A program made the translations under genes and the position numbers. Shown here piece by piece: positions 17,208-26,777 of a stretch of 35,591 nt of DNA. The DNA comes from Bacteroidota bacterium. GTDB lineage: Bacteria > Bacteroidota > Bacteroidia > Sphingobacteriales > Sphingobacteriaceae. A model generated the notes under the pieces. It was not told the origin of the DNA, did not search any database, and saw nothing but the letters and a program-made list of their open reading frames with translations. The DNA lies in contig JABDBM010000040.1 of the NCBI GenBank assembly GCA_013288685.1, forward strand, positions 1-35,591, in the 5' to 3' direction. Every line of letters starts with the position of its first letter. Position 1 is the stretch's first letter.

Positions 17208-18539
17208 TTATTGAGCTTTAGCTTTAGGCAGGTAATACAATACCAAACGTTGATTACTGCTTAGGTATTTGCGGGCAGCATCGCGTATTTCTTCGCGGGT
17301 TATTGATTGTACCTCTTTTAATTCCTCGTTAATTTCGTTGGTGTTTTTATGATGAAACGTATAGCCATTGGCCAAATTCTCGGCAATACCCAACATCCTC
17401 GTATTTTGGCTTACAAAGCCATCTTCAAACTGGTTTTGCAGTTTCTGGTAATCTTCAGGGCTAATCAGTTCAGTTTGCAGCTTTGCTATTTCTCCGTTCA
17501 TGTCGTCCAGCAAGGCTGATGGTTGTGCGCCTCCGCTTGGCAATGCACCAATAATATACATCCCATAATCTTCGAGCGAATAGTTAAAGGCAAAGACCTG
17601 CAGGGCGTCTTTTTTCTCATCCACCATTTTTTTGTTCATCCGTGAGCTGCCGCCACCGGTAAGCAGGGTTGAAATTAAGCCCATTACTTTGGAATCGCGG
17701 GTGTCACGCCCGGGTACGCGGTAAACCGAAAATATGGCCGGTATTTGTATGTTGGCGTCGTAAGCGGTATCAACAATTTGTTTGGTAATTGGCGCTTCTT
17801 CTGTTTTTTTGTAAACCACATCGGCGCCACGTGGAATAGGGCCGAAATAAGATGCAATCAATCCTTTGGTTTTGGCTACATCAATATCGCCCGCAATGGT
17901 TAAAACCGCGTTATTGGGTGCATAAAACTGTTTAAAAAACGATTTAAACTCATCAAGCTTGGCCGAATCCAAATCCTTCATGGAACCAATTACACCGTTG
18001 TGATAGGGGTGTTTGGTAAACAGGTCCTCGCCTATTACATTAATAAAATTGCCATAAGGGCGATTATCAAAACTTTGGCGTTTCTCTTCTTTTACAACTT
18101 CGTTTTGGGTTTTTACGCCAATCTCGTTTATTACCGGGTGCATCATCCGTTCGCTTTCCAGCCAAAGGCCCGTCTCCAAATCGTTTGAGGGGAACACTTC
18201 ATAATAAAAAGTACGGTCCTGGGTGGTATTGGCATTATTTTGACCGCCATTGGCCGATACAAGTTTAAAAAACTGTCCACGCTTTATATTGTCGCTGCCC
18301 TCGAACAATAAGTGCTCAAAAAAGTGTGCAAAGCCGGTGCGGCCAGCTACTTCATTTTTGGAGCCTACGTGGTACATAACCGATACCGCCACTACAGGTG
18401 CATGATGGTCGTCGTGCAGAATTACGTGCAGTCCGTTGGGGAGGTCGTATTCTGTAAATTCAACTTTTTGCGCTTTAGCATTTAAGCCGGTAAGGGCCAA
18501 AGCTGTAACAGCGCACAATACGTGTTTTCGTATGTTCAT
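17208..18539 (-). CDS. M16-family zinc metalloprotease, catalytic subunit
   Basis: Exported pitrilysin-type zinc peptidase. The 443 residues start with a signal peptide (about 1-23, cut near NAKA/Q). The N-terminal lobe has the inverted zinc motif HFFEHLLFEGS (His72, Glu75, His76), with the third ligand about 75 residues later in NEVVKEEKRQS (Glu151 or 152). The C-terminal lobe includes PNNAVLTIAGDIDVAKTKGL and TGGGSSRMNKKMVDEK. All catalytic residues are present. It is the first gene of a two-gene operon with the inactive partner, the usual arrangement for M16B heterodimers; the terminator is at 15044-15074. Substrates are probably periplasmic peptides, by family analogy. Confidence 0.95.
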   Translation of the reverse strand: MNIRKHVLCAVTALALTGLNAKAQKVEFTEYDLPNGLHVILHDDHHAPVVAVSVMYHVGSKNEVAGRTGFAHFFEHLLFEGSDNIKRGQFFKLVSANGGQNNANTTQDRTFYYEVFPSNDLETGLWLESERMMHPVINEIGVKTQNEVVKEEKRQSFDNRPYGNFINVIGEDLFTKHPYHNGVIGSMKDLDSAKLDEFKSFFKQFYAPNNAVLTIAGDIDVAKTKGLIASYFGPIPRGADVVYKKTEEAPITKQIVDTAYDANIQIPAIFSVYRVPGRDTRDSKVMGLISTLLTGGGSSRMNKKMVDEKKDALQVFAFNYSLEDYGMYIIGALPSGGAQPSALLDDMNGEIAKLQTELISPEDYQKLQNQFEDGFVSQNTRMLGIAENLANGYTFHHKNTNEINEELKEVQSITREEIRDAARKYLSSNQRLVLYYLPKAKAQ

Positions 18540-18583
18540 ATTTATAGATTGTTTTATGGCTAATTTATTATTTTATTCGATAT

Positions 18584-18591
18584 CAAATTTA
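18584..18591 (-). promoter_or_regulatory. Candidate -7 box for the M16 operon
   Basis: TAAATTTG on the minus strand, an exact TANNTTTG match, placed to give a leader of about 38 bases. No good TTTG is found at the -33 distance, so this is only partial support. Confidence 0.35.
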
Positions 18592-18785
18592 ACAAATGAT
18601 TTAAAATGAGATAGTTTAGGATAATTAAACCGGTGTTTTTTTAATTTAGATGATCGTAACCGGATTTTGTTTCAGTATTTAAACGATAAAGTTGTACTTA
18701 AAACGAAATCAGGTGGTTATTATTCTATGAAACTGTTTAAATGGTAAAAGTATCCGTTGCGGATTATGAAAGAATACTATTTGTT

Positions 18786-18829
18786 CGAATTTCACGAATT
18801 TTAAAACAACAATTAATTCGTGAAATTCG
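18786..18829. repeat. Perfect 15-bp inverted repeat CGAATTTCACGAATT
   Basis: CGAATTTCACGAATT (18786-18800) and AATTCGTGAAATTCG (18815-18829) are exact inverse complements with a 14-base loop, near the end of the DinB-like gene. This is another intergenic repeat type, or a terminator for the minus-strand gene at 18867, though no long T run follows. The rest of the 18540-18866 gap is AT-rich with no gene. Confidence 0.65.
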
Positions 18830-18866
18830 GTCAATTTGTGATCATTCGTGTTTGTTCACTGATAAA

Positions 18867-19310
18867 TTAAACGGCTTCTAATATCCGGCGCAGATAGTTT
18901 ATTTGACCCAAATGGTAAGTTAAATGGCCGTAAAACTGCAGCATATAAAATGCTGTGCTTTTTTGCCCAAAGAAATCTAACGGATATTGCTCATCCAGCT
19001 TTTGCTGGCTGATATCTTTCAAGCTTTCTTTTACTACTTCAGCTAAAAGTTCAATATCGGCAATAAGCTTTGTCTGCGGAACGCCCGTTAACGAAAACTC
19101 TTCCACCCGGTTACGCACGTACCCGGTTTTACCCAACATGGCGCCGATGGTATAGTTCAAATTACCAACCAAATGCAGCGTTAAAGTACCTGCCGAATTG
19201 CTGATGCCGTCCATTTGGCGCCAGATGTTGTCTTCGTCTTTAAAGGCTGCGATTTCGTCGCGCAGTTTGAGGATATCGCGCAGGTATAGTTCGGAGAAGT
19301 AGTTTTCCAT
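18867..19310 (-). CDS. DinB-like (DUF1572) four-helix protein
   Basis: A 147-residue soluble protein of the DinB/YfiT-like superfamily, probably binding a divalent metal. The helical pattern and the three metal-ligand histidines are visible: His46 in LTLHLVGNLNY, and His129 and His133 in YGHLTYHLGQINYLRR. Family members are implicated in thiol-dependent detoxification or stress responses, but this protein has no defined substrate. It is a single gene, preceded by repeats on its upstream side and followed by the inverted repeat at 18786. No signal peptide. The start MENYFSEL is the only ATG close to the conserved region. Confidence 0.88.
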   Translation of the reverse strand: MENYFSELYLRDILKLRDEIAAFKDEDNIWRQMDGISNSAGTLTLHLVGNLNYTIGAMLGKTGYVRNRVEEFSLTGVPQTKLIADIELLAEVVKESLKDISQQKLDEQYPLDFFGQKSTAFYMLQFYGHLTYHLGQINYLRRILEAV

Positions 19311-19365
19311 GGTTGGGATGTTTAAATGTTTGTTGGTGCAATATACTGCAAAACACGTATGGCGT

Positions 19366-19417
19366 AAAATTTACCACAAAGTTCACAAAGAGAAGAACAC
19401 AATGGACACAGAGATTT
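19366..19417. repeat. Half copy of the hairpin repeat family (left arm only)
   Basis: AAATTTACCACAAAGTTCAC followed by AAGAGAAGAACACAATGGACACAGAG matches the left arm of the family, but no inverse arm follows. It lies 40 bases before the full copy C, suggesting an older, partly deleted insertion. Confidence 0.55.
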
Positions 19418-19457
19418 ATTGATTTATCTTTTATCTATCTTCTGTATAACTAACAAA

Positions 19458-19558
19458 TTTTAACACAAAGAAGCAGAGAAATCACAGAGCGCACAGAGTT
19501 TGAATTGATATTTTACTTCTCTGTGTTCTCCGTGATTTCTCCGTATCTCTGTGTTAAA
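19458..19558. repeat. Long imperfect hairpin repeat, copy C
   Basis: Left arm TTTTAACACAAAGAAGCAGA through CACAGAG (19458-19500) pairs with right arm CTTCTCTGTGTTCTCCGTGA through GTGTTAAAA (19516-19558), about 80 percent complementary over 40 bases with a 15-base centre. It is the best-preserved stem of the family. It sits between the divergent DinB-like and permease genes. The remaining 19559-19694 stretch has no gene and no clear promoter. Confidence 0.75.
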
Positions 19559-19694
19559 AAATAACTACCCTTACCGCCGGCTTCAATGTTGTCATACTCA
19601 AATTTACAAACATTAATTATTTCTGCGTTAAAAAATGTTAATGTTATCCGGGCCATTGCTTAAACACCTACCTTAGTAAAACAATCATAAACTT

Positions 19695-22103
19695 ATGCTG
19701 CACAACTACTTTACCATCGCCTGGCGAAGCCTTTGGAAAAATAAGGTTTTTTCGCTCATCAATATTTTCGGACTATCTATCGGCATCGCCTTTACCTTGC
19801 TGATGGGCGCTTACGTTTGGGGCGAGCTGCGGGTAAATGATGATTTAAAAAATGCGGATAACCAGTACATCCTGCAAAGCAAATGGAAAGACCCCAACCT
19901 GGGTTTTGAGCTGGGCACCATAGCTCAATTGCCCAAAGCGCTAAAGGAAACTTATCCCCGGCTGGTAGCCAATTTTTACCATTGGGATGGGGTTACCTCC
20001 AATGTATCAAAAGGCGACAAACATTTTCGCGAAGGGATACAGATTGGTGACAGTACAATGTTAAGCATGTACGGTTTTGCCTTATCGCACGGAAGTGCAC
20101 AAACCGCACTTAACGATCCCTTTGGCGCAGTGGTTACCGAAAAACTGGCCAATAAGTATTTTGGCAGTACCGACGTGGTTGGCAAAACTATCAACATTGA
20201 AAGTTTTACCGGTTTAAAACACGATTTTATGATCACCGGCGTGCTAAAGCCCATGCCTAAAAACTCGGTGACCACCGTTAATGATAATAACAACAGCGAC
20301 ATTTTTTTGCCGGTAAAAGCGGCGGTATTTTTAGGCCGCAGCATGGACGGGTGGAACAATACCAGCCTGGTGGGACTTATTGAACTGCAAAAAGGTGTTA
20401 GTCCGAAAGATTTGGAGCAACCCATGCGCCACCTGATCAAGCAAAATGCATCGCAGCAAATAAATGATAATTTAACGGCTTACCTGGTTCCGCTGAAAAC
20501 GTATTACCTGGATGCCAACAACGGCATCGTTAAAAAAATGTGTTATACGCTTTCGTTTATCGCGCTTTTTATATTGCTTATGGCAGTTATTAATTTTGTT
20601 AATATCTGCATTGGCCGCTCGTCCAGCCGGATGAAAGAGATGGGTATCCGCAAAGTTTTGGGTGGGATGCGGAAGCAACTGATGTGGCAGTTTTTGATTG
20701 AATCGATTTTGCTGGTATTGCTGGCAACTATTATTGCACTGGGCATTTACGCCATGGCCCGGCCATACTTTAGCGATGTTTTAGGCAAAGATATTACGGG
20801 CCTGTTCTCCTTCCCGGTATATTTTTATTTGCTGCCTTTGTTATTTGCTGTTTTTGTGGGCTTGTTGGCGGGCATTTACCCGGCACTGGTGCTGTCGGCA
20901 TTAAAATCGGTCGATTCATTAAAGGGCAAACTTAGCTCGGTGAAAGAAAGTGTGCTGTTTCGCAAAATATTGGTTGGCTTCCAGTTTGGTACGGCGGCCT
21001 TGGTTTTTATCGGCTCCATCATTATTTCGCAGCAGGTGGCCTTGTTTTTTAATGGCGATTTGGGTTTTAAAAAAGACTATGTGGTTTATGCGCAGGTGCC
21101 AAGAGACTGGAGCGCCAAAGGGGTAAAAAAGATGGAGGCCGTAAGGTACCAGCTTTCGCAGATGCCGCAGGTGAGCAGCGTTTCACTTTCGTGGGAAATT
21201 CCGGATGGGGCCAACGGCGGCAATGGTCAGTTGTACCGGGCGGGCACCGATCCTAAACAAGCAGTTACTGTACAGGGCCTGGTTTCTGATAATCAATACG
21301 CTGCTACTTACAATATTCCGCTTGCTGCCGGCACCTATTTTACGCCGCAATATACGCCTGCCGATTCCTCAAAAATTGTAATTAACCAAACAGCGGCAAA
21401 AGCTTTAGGGTGGAACAACCCCAATGATGCCATCGGCCAATTATTGTATGCCCCCGGCAGCACCACACCGTTTACTGTTTGCGGTGTAACTGCCGATTTC
21501 CATTTTGGAACCATGCAGGCGCATATTCTGCCCATTAGCATTGTAAATGTTAATTTTGCGCAGATTTATCGTTTCTTTTCGATTAAGCTTAAACCCGGCG
21601 ATATGCAAAAAAACATTGCCGCCCTGCAAAAACAATGGAGCCTGGTATTGCCCGATGCTCCGTTCGAATATCATTTTATGGACGATGCACTTGCCCATAT
21701 TTATCAAACTGAAATACAGCTGAAAAAAGCCTCGGTTATTGCAACGGTATTGGCAGTAGCCATTGTGCTGCTGGGGGTGCTGGGCCTGATCTCGTTAAGC
21801 ATCCAAAAACGCACCCGCGAAATTGGCATCCGTAAAGTGTTAGGCGCATCCGTTGCCGGTGTGATAAGCTTGTTTATCAAGGAGTTTTTGGCCATCGTAG
21901 TTTTTGCCGGACTGGTTGCCTGTCCGCTGGCTTATTTACTAATGCACAACTGGTTAAAAGATTACGCTTACCGGGTTGATATTACGGGTTATCCGTTTGT
22001 AGTATCGCTGGCTTTACTTACAGGGGTAACGGCGCTGTTGATTGCATTGCAAACTATAAAAGCGGCTTTGAGCAACCCGGTTAAAAGTTTAAGGACGGAA
22101 TAA
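19695..22103 (+). CDS. FtsX/MacB-type ABC transporter permease
   Basis: Inner membrane permease of the MacB_PCD/FtsX class, 802 residues. It has the duplicated layout typical of Bacteroidota: first membrane helix (about 18-41, SLINIFGLSIGIAFTLLMGAYVW), a periplasmic MacB domain (about 45-270), three helices (about 283-400, with IALFILLMAVINFVNICIGRSS and the FtsX motif MKEMGIRKVLGGMRKQLMWQF), then a fourth helix near 425-450 (KILVGFQFGTAALVFIGSIII), a second periplasmic domain, and three final helices carrying the repeated motif REIGIRKVLGASVAGV. These proteins work in mechanotransmission or extrusion with a cytoplasmic ATPase. No ATPase gene is adjacent, so it is an orphan. It begins MLHNYFTIAWRSLWKNK, the normal family start, and ends against a convergent gene. 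Confidence 0.95.
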   Translation: MLHNYFTIAWRSLWKNKVFSLINIFGLSIGIAFTLLMGAYVWGELRVNDDLKNADNQYILQSKWKDPNLGFELGTIAQLPKALKETYPRLVANFYHWDGVTSNVSKGDKHFREGIQIGDSTMLSMYGFALSHGSAQTALNDPFGAVVTEKLANKYFGSTDVVGKTINIESFTGLKHDFMITGVLKPMPKNSVTTVNDNNNSDIFLPVKAAVFLGRSMDGWNNTSLVGLIELQKGVSPKDLEQPMRHLIKQNASQQINDNLTAYLVPLKTYYLDANNGIVKKMCYTLSFIALFILLMAVINFVNICIGRSSSRMKEMGIRKVLGGMRKQLMWQFLIESILLVLLATIIALGIYAMARPYFSDVLGKDITGLFSFPVYFYLLPLLFAVFVGLLAGIYPALVLSALKSVDSLKGKLSSVKESVLFRKILVGFQFGTAALVFIGSIIISQQVALFFNGDLGFKKDYVVYAQVPRDWSAKGVKKMEAVRYQLSQMPQVSSVSLSWEIPDGANGGNGQLYRAGTDPKQAVTVQGLVSDNQYAATYNIPLAAGTYFTPQYTPADSSKIVINQTAAKALGWNNPNDAIGQLLYAPGSTTPFTVCGVTADFHFGTMQAHILPISIVNVNFAQIYRFFSIKLKPGDMQKNIAALQKQWSLVLPDAPFEYHFMDDALAHIYQTEIQLKKASVIATVLAVAIVLLGVLGLISLSIQKRTREIGIRKVLGASVAGVISLFIKEFLAIVVFAGLVACPLAYLLMHNWLKDYAYRVDITGYPFVVSLALLTGVTALLIALQTIKAALSNPVKSLRTE

Positions 22104-22249
22104 CGCTCCGCCGTCATTAGATCATTGGTTTGGGTGGATTTTTTTGTAGGTATACGGGTAATTGCTCGTTATCGGGCTTTGATTTGGTGGCGGCTGGTTC
22201 GGCATGGTATTGTTTATATACAAAATATAGCAATTTAACACCCTTCAAA

Positions 22250-22666
22250 TCATTGCGCCAACCTCCTCGCCTCATCCAGCGCTGCCGTATTTCCGAAATA
22301 AACCATTTTCTGATGTTCTGCCAGGTAATCACCAATAAACAAGGCTTTACTAAGCAATTGATTTGAATTGTAGCCGGTTGACGAAGCGGCTTTTATGGCA
22401 GCCAAATCAACCAATAAATTAATCATGTTACTTAAATCGGCAGATGTCAGTTTTTGTGCTGATAGCCGGGCTAAAAACCCTTCATTGGTTAAAAGGGCAA
22501 TTTCATCTAAACTCATGCCGATGCCGGATTTTAGCAGATCACCAACTTCGGCTACTTTAATATCGGTCGCCGCGCTTTCCTTCAGTAATAAAACTTTCGA
22601 AAATATTTTTCTAAAGAAGAGACCGAGCGATTCTATCTGACGTAATAGTAGGTCTTGATTTTCCAT
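22250..22666 (-). CDS. Hypothetical helical protein
   Basis: A 138-residue soluble protein I do not recognise. It appears all-helical: MENQDLLLRQIESLGLFFRK, a basic amphipathic start, then a region with LLKSGIGMSLDEIALLTNEG and a C-terminal helical stretch with AAIKAASSTGYNSNQLLSKA. The succession of short helices with leucine periodicity recalls TPR-like small proteins or the DUF6483 type (also about 130 residues with a MENQDxxLRxIE-like start), but I cannot confirm this. No signal peptide or membrane segment. It converges with the permease gene and is transcribed alone. Confidence 0.72.
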   Translation of the reverse strand: MENQDLLLRQIESLGLFFRKIFSKVLLLKESAATDIKVAEVGDLLKSGIGMSLDEIALLTNEGFLARLSAQKLTSADLSNMINLLVDLAAIKAASSTGYNSNQLLSKALFIGDYLAEHQKMVYFGNTAALDEARRLAQ

Positions 22667-22812
22667 GGTTTTTATATCTGACCTAAAACTAAGGTTTTAT
22701 TGTGAAACGCCGCGGATGCTTGTGAAAACAGCGAAACGGAAAAACTAAAACAGGAATTGTCCGCTAACACGAGGCTCCTTATCAGATTCGTCACTACACG
22801 TTCTTCTCTTCG

Positions 22813-23607
22813 TCAAAACACATTAAAACTCAACGTATCTGCCTGCATAGCTGTAAAAATTCCAAACCCATTCACCACGTTGGTTGGTAAATTAACCAGG
22901 TTTTGCGAGGTTGCCCCTCCGGTATTTCCCTTTATCATATTAATATATTCCTGGTTTACACTAAACAACATCACCTGATAGTGCCCGTAATAGGGGAAGT
23001 TATTTTGCACCAAATCAATATAAGCTGCCTGGTTGGTGTTTAACTCAAAGTTTGCTGAACGGTTACCCCCGAATGTACTTAGCGGAAAGGCCGGACCATC
23101 AGCATTATTGAATACCAACACATGGTTTAACGAATCGGGGTTGTCCCAGCTCATTCTGTCCAATGCAGCAGTATTTGGGGTGCCGGTGGTGGTAGTTATG
23201 GTTATAGCGGCGTATTGTGTTGTAAAGTTGGTTGGCTTTGCAGGCATTACCGTTTTAGCCGATACCACATTACCCTGATAGGTAAATTGCATGGTATAGC
23301 TTTTACCGGACACTAAAAAGCCTGCGGCGTTGTAGGCATAAACTCCCGAAGACGATTCGGTTAATTTAACGCTGGTGCTGCCGTCAGAAACAGAAACCGC
23401 TACTCCTGCTATTGGGCTGCCATACTTAGCGGTATCATCGAGCGTTTTTTGCTGATATAGTTTTACCGTTATTCCCTGGCCGGGGATAAGGTATCCCTGT
23501 ACCACGGGCAGAGTAGTACTTGCCGGTAAATTATCTTTTTTGCAGGCTGCGAGCAATACAAGCGCGAGGCCTAAAAACAGCTTATATTTTAATATTTGTT
23601 TTCTCAT
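22813..23607 (-). CDS. DUF4249 lipoprotein, partner of the TonB-dependent receptor
   Basis: Probable outer membrane lipoprotein of the DUF4249 family, about 264 residues. It has a lipoprotein signal ending LVLLAAC (Cys about 22), then a beta-sandwich domain starting LPVVQGYLIPGQGITVKLYQ and including IAGVAVSVSDGSTSVKLTES and KSYTMQFTYQGNVVSAKTVMP. The C-terminal half has SANFELNTNQAAYIDLVQNN. DUF4249 proteins are encoded next to TonB receptors, probably as surface partners. ATG at 23607 overlaps the receptor's TGA by four bases (ATGA), the standard coupled arrangement; an ATG at 23613 adds two residues and is the alternative. Role and ligand are not known. Confidence 0.9.
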   Translation of the reverse strand: MRKQILKYKLFLGLALVLLAACKKDNLPASTTLPVVQGYLIPGQGITVKLYQQKTLDDTAKYGSPIAGVAVSVSDGSTSVKLTESSSGVYAYNAAGFLVSGKSYTMQFTYQGNVVSAKTVMPAKPTNFTTQYAAITITTTTGTPNTAALDRMSWDNPDSLNHVLVFNNADGPAFPLSTFGGNRSANFELNTNQAAYIDLVQNNFPYYGHYQVMLFSVNQEYINMIKGNTGGATSQNLVNLPTNVVNGFGIFTAMQADTLSFNVF

Positions 23608-26369
23608 TTCCATCGTAAGCTGAGTGTGATATTTGGGGTAAAGCCCAGGTAGTTAACATCGGTTGTTATGGCCTGGTAATTTTGTAGTTGGTACTCGCGG
23701 TACCAGGTATTGGTGTGATTATAAACGTTAAACAGCGACAGGCCAATGCTGCCAATTTTGTTGCCGTTTATTTTTAACAGATCGTATGTGGCCGAAAGAT
23801 CGAGCCTGTGATAATCGGGCAAACGCTCCGCATTTTTGCCGCTGATATTAAAGGCTGTTTGTGTGTTGCCATCGGCCGTAGTAACTGTATAGCTGGACAA
23901 CGGCGCGGTATAAGGATGCCCGGTGCTGAATATAAATACAGCCGAAAAATTCCAGCGGTAATAATGGTACATATTAATGGCTTTAAACTCGTGCCTTATG
24001 TCCTGGTCGGCAGGGTAATAGGTATTGCCAAAAACAGCAAACTTATTTTCGGCATCCGCCAGGGTATAGCTTAGCCAGCCGGTGTAGTTACCCAACTTTT
24101 TTTGCACCAAAATTTCAATGCCTTTGGCTTTGCCGGTTCCGGTATAAAAATCCTGTTCGATGGTGTTGGCGGTACTACCCGGCGAAAAGCCCGACTGCCT
24201 GATGGTATATTGGGTTAAGCCCGAAAGCGTTTTATAATAGCCTTCTATATCAATTAAAAAGTTGCTGTTTTCGTAACTGATACCGCCCATGTAATGCTGC
24301 GCAGAGCTTACAGGGATATTGCTATTGTTTGATTGTACCCAAAAGTTACGGTTGCCATTTACAATGTCTTCGCGGGTAACTTCGTTCATAAACTGGTAAA
24401 ACTGACCGGTTGCAACTTTAAGGGTATAGTTACTGTCGATCACGTAGCTTGCCGAAAACCGGGGCTCGGTATACAGCCTACCCGTTGGCTGAAACCAGGT
24501 ACTGCGAAAGCCGGGCTGTATGTGCAGTTTGGTGGTTGGGTCATATTCCAGTTCGCCGTAGGCGCCCGCTAAAATGGCAGTATTATGCTGATTAATTAAC
24601 GTGCTGGTATCGTTTTGTACGTAGCTATAATTAATTTTCTGGTGATTGGCGAAGCCCCCAAACTTCAGCTTTAATTGGTTGCTGAATAGTTGTTCCCATT
24701 CTGATTTTACGCCCACATCCTGCAGGTTATTATTTTCAACCGTTCCGGTTTCAAACGCCACCGGGTCGCCGTTGCTATCATAGCGGGTGCCATTGGTGCT
24801 GCGGTTGCGATCGTTAAAGTAGGATGAATAGGTAACGTACGTGTTGGAGTGCACATTTTTGTTCCATTGGCGGAACCATTTTAAGCTACTGCCGGTGTTG
24901 CCATATTTGGTATAGTCGGTAATGTTGATGCTACCCGTTGTGGTGCTTAAAAAAGCTGGTATTTGCAGGGCACGGCTGTTATCGGTAATGTCTTCTCCAT
25001 TGTAAAAGCTCCAGGTGATGGCATCGTTTTTATCAATGCGATAATTATAGCGTATATCCGCATCATAAAAATGGGATGCCGGCGTAGTTGATTCTCCAAA
25101 ACCTCCGCCACCGCCAAAACCACGGCCACCACCCGGTCCGCCGCCGCCCTGTGCTGTTGAAGTATTAAACTGCTTGAATATTTTATCGTAAAGCGGTCCC
25201 TGGTACGAGCGGCGGAATGCTACCAGCAGCGATGATTTATCGCCCAACGGCGTTTCGACAAAAGCGTTGAGGCTTAATAAACTTAAATCAATGCCAAAAT
25301 TAGCTTCGTTGCGGTTGCCGTCTTTTCCGTTAATTTCAGTAACGCTCGAAAGCCGGCCACCATACATCGGCGAAAAGCCGCCTTTGTATAATTGCACATC
25401 CTTAACCGCATTGCTGTTAAAGGCGCTGAAGAAGCCATAAAGGTGATCAACCTGGTAAACGGTAAAGCCATCAAACACCACCAAATTTTGATCGGGTGTG
25501 CCGCCACGCACATAAGCGCCGGACGACGACTCATTGGTAGCCCCTACGCCCGGCATTAACTGAAAGGCGCGTAAAATATCTTTTTCGCCCAGGTTGGGCA
25601 GTTTATCAAGGGCGGCCGGGCTTAACTGCAGCACGCCAACCTTTTTGGTATCCGTATTCATTACACCGCTTTTTTTACCGGTAATGGTTACTTCGTTTAG
25701 GGTATTAAGTGCTTTAAACATCCCAATAGTAAGGTTATTGTTGATGTTTTTGGCGATAAGCCTTAAATAATCGTCCTGGTATCCCGAATAGGTAATCTCA
25801 ATCACGCTGGTATCTGACGGAATATTAAACAAGGTAAAATTGCCATCGGTATTGGTGCTGGTAGTAAGGCTGGTATTCCTGATGCGGATGGTTGCTGATG
25901 GCAGCGATTCGCCAGTGGTTTGGTCAATAACCTTTCCGCTTATACTGAACAAAAAGTGCATCGGCGGGGCTTTGGGCTTTTCCAGTTCCGATGTAAGTGC
26001 CGTCCCTAATGTGGTGTGGCGTAATTTGTTCATAGCTTTAAGCCTGTTCAGATCATCTGTGTTTTGAAGGATGTAGATAGTGCCGTCCTGCTCAATCCAA
26101 TAATGCAGCTTATTGGCGCTGCATACTTTTTGAAATACATCTTTTAACGATTCATCAAAATAATGCTCAGCAATGTCGAACTTATTAAGCGAGTCCCGTT
26201 CGTAAACAATGTTCAAATGAAAGCTGGCTGCAATGGTATCCAGCATCAAATCGAGCGGGCAAGTAAAAAAATGACTTATATAAGTTTTTTTAAGGGTTTT
26301 TTGCGTTTGCTGTGCCGATGCACAATAGCCCCCCGCAGTGATTAAAAATAGCAGTAATAATTTCCTCAT
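23604..26369 (-). CDS. TonB-dependent outer membrane receptor with N-terminal STN-like and CarbD domains
   Basis: Outer membrane receptor of 921 residues. It has a signal peptide (about 1-19), an STN-like region (about 30-105: FFTCPLDLMLDTIAASFHLNIV, SLKDVFQKVCSANKLHYWIE), a carboxypeptidase-regulatory-like sandwich (about 142-225: ISGKVIDQTTGESLPSATIR), a plug (about 245-360: LDKLPNLGEKDILRAFQLMPG, AYVRGGTPDQNLVVFDGFTV) and a 22-strand barrel ending in an aromatic LSLRWK. A glycine-rich tract (about residues 407-425) follows NTSTAQ in a predicted outer loop. Its ligand is unknown. It is translationally coupled to the DUF4249 lipoprotein downstream. No sigma/FecR genes are adjacent, although the N-terminal region suggests signalling ability. 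Confidence 0.94.
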   Translation of the reverse strand: MRKLLLLFLITAGGYCASAQQTQKTLKKTYISHFFTCPLDLMLDTIAASFHLNIVYERDSLNKFDIAEHYFDESLKDVFQKVCSANKLHYWIEQDGTIYILQNTDDLNRLKAMNKLRHTTLGTALTSELEKPKAPPMHFLFSISGKVIDQTTGESLPSATIRIRNTSLTTSTNTDGNFTLFNIPSDTSVIEITYSGYQDDYLRLIAKNINNNLTIGMFKALNTLNEVTITGKKSGVMNTDTKKVGVLQLSPAALDKLPNLGEKDILRAFQLMPGVGATNESSSGAYVRGGTPDQNLVVFDGFTVYQVDHLYGFFSAFNSNAVKDVQLYKGGFSPMYGGRLSSVTEINGKDGNRNEANFGIDLSLLSLNAFVETPLGDKSSLLVAFRRSYQGPLYDKIFKQFNTSTAQGGGGPGGGRGFGGGGGFGESTTPASHFYDADIRYNYRIDKNDAITWSFYNGEDITDNSRALQIPAFLSTTTGSINITDYTKYGNTGSSLKWFRQWNKNVHSNTYVTYSSYFNDRNRSTNGTRYDSNGDPVAFETGTVENNNLQDVGVKSEWEQLFSNQLKLKFGGFANHQKINYSYVQNDTSTLINQHNTAILAGAYGELEYDPTTKLHIQPGFRSTWFQPTGRLYTEPRFSASYVIDSNYTLKVATGQFYQFMNEVTREDIVNGNRNFWVQSNNSNIPVSSAQHYMGGISYENSNFLIDIEGYYKTLSGLTQYTIRQSGFSPGSTANTIEQDFYTGTGKAKGIEILVQKKLGNYTGWLSYTLADAENKFAVFGNTYYPADQDIRHEFKAINMYHYYRWNFSAVFIFSTGHPYTAPLSSYTVTTADGNTQTAFNISGKNAERLPDYHRLDLSATYDLLKINGNKIGSIGLSLFNVYNHTNTWYREYQLQNYQAITTDVNYLGFTPNITLSLRWK

Positions 26370-26777
26370 TCAGTTTTGTTTGTATCAAAAACCGAATTTG
26401 GAGCCAATTATTAAGGATAGGAAATAAATGAGATAAGGCAGGGTTATGTGCCGACGAACAACACTTATTTGCCGCGATTGGTTACCAGTTATTTGAGATG
26501 CTGTTTAATTCAATATTCATCGTATGCGCAATTTGATAAATATTATGCTGCTTTAATGCCGCTCAACCCCACCTTTTCTTCCTCTTTATCAAGCCTTTAA
26601 ATCCAAAACCCATCCACCAAACCGTCCGCCTGTGTACGCCATCCGTACGCTAACGAACACTTTTAAAAACACCTTGATTTTTATTTTACTGATTACCAGG
26701 CAATTACAATATGGGTATCAATATTGGCATGCCCTTGTAAAATAATAACAAATAATTAAGCATTAAATATTACTAAC
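26370..26777. other. Divergent intergenic region with possible upstream activator site
   Basis: About 408 bases between the divergent TonB receptor and GIN-domain genes, with no gene. At about 26634-26650 there is GTACGCCATCCGTAC, an inverted GTACG/CGTAC pair. About 75 bases later TTGGCATGCCCTTGT (26724-26738) resembles a -24/-12 sigma-54 promoter but is one base short of the canonical GG-N10-GC spacing and lacks GC. No clear TANNTTTG box is seen on either side. Confidence 0.3.

Noticed and set aside
26724..26738. A true sigma-54 promoter before the GIN gene
   Set aside because: Spacing between GG and the second element is 9 rather than 10 bases and the second element lacks GC, so I kept it only as a weak finding.
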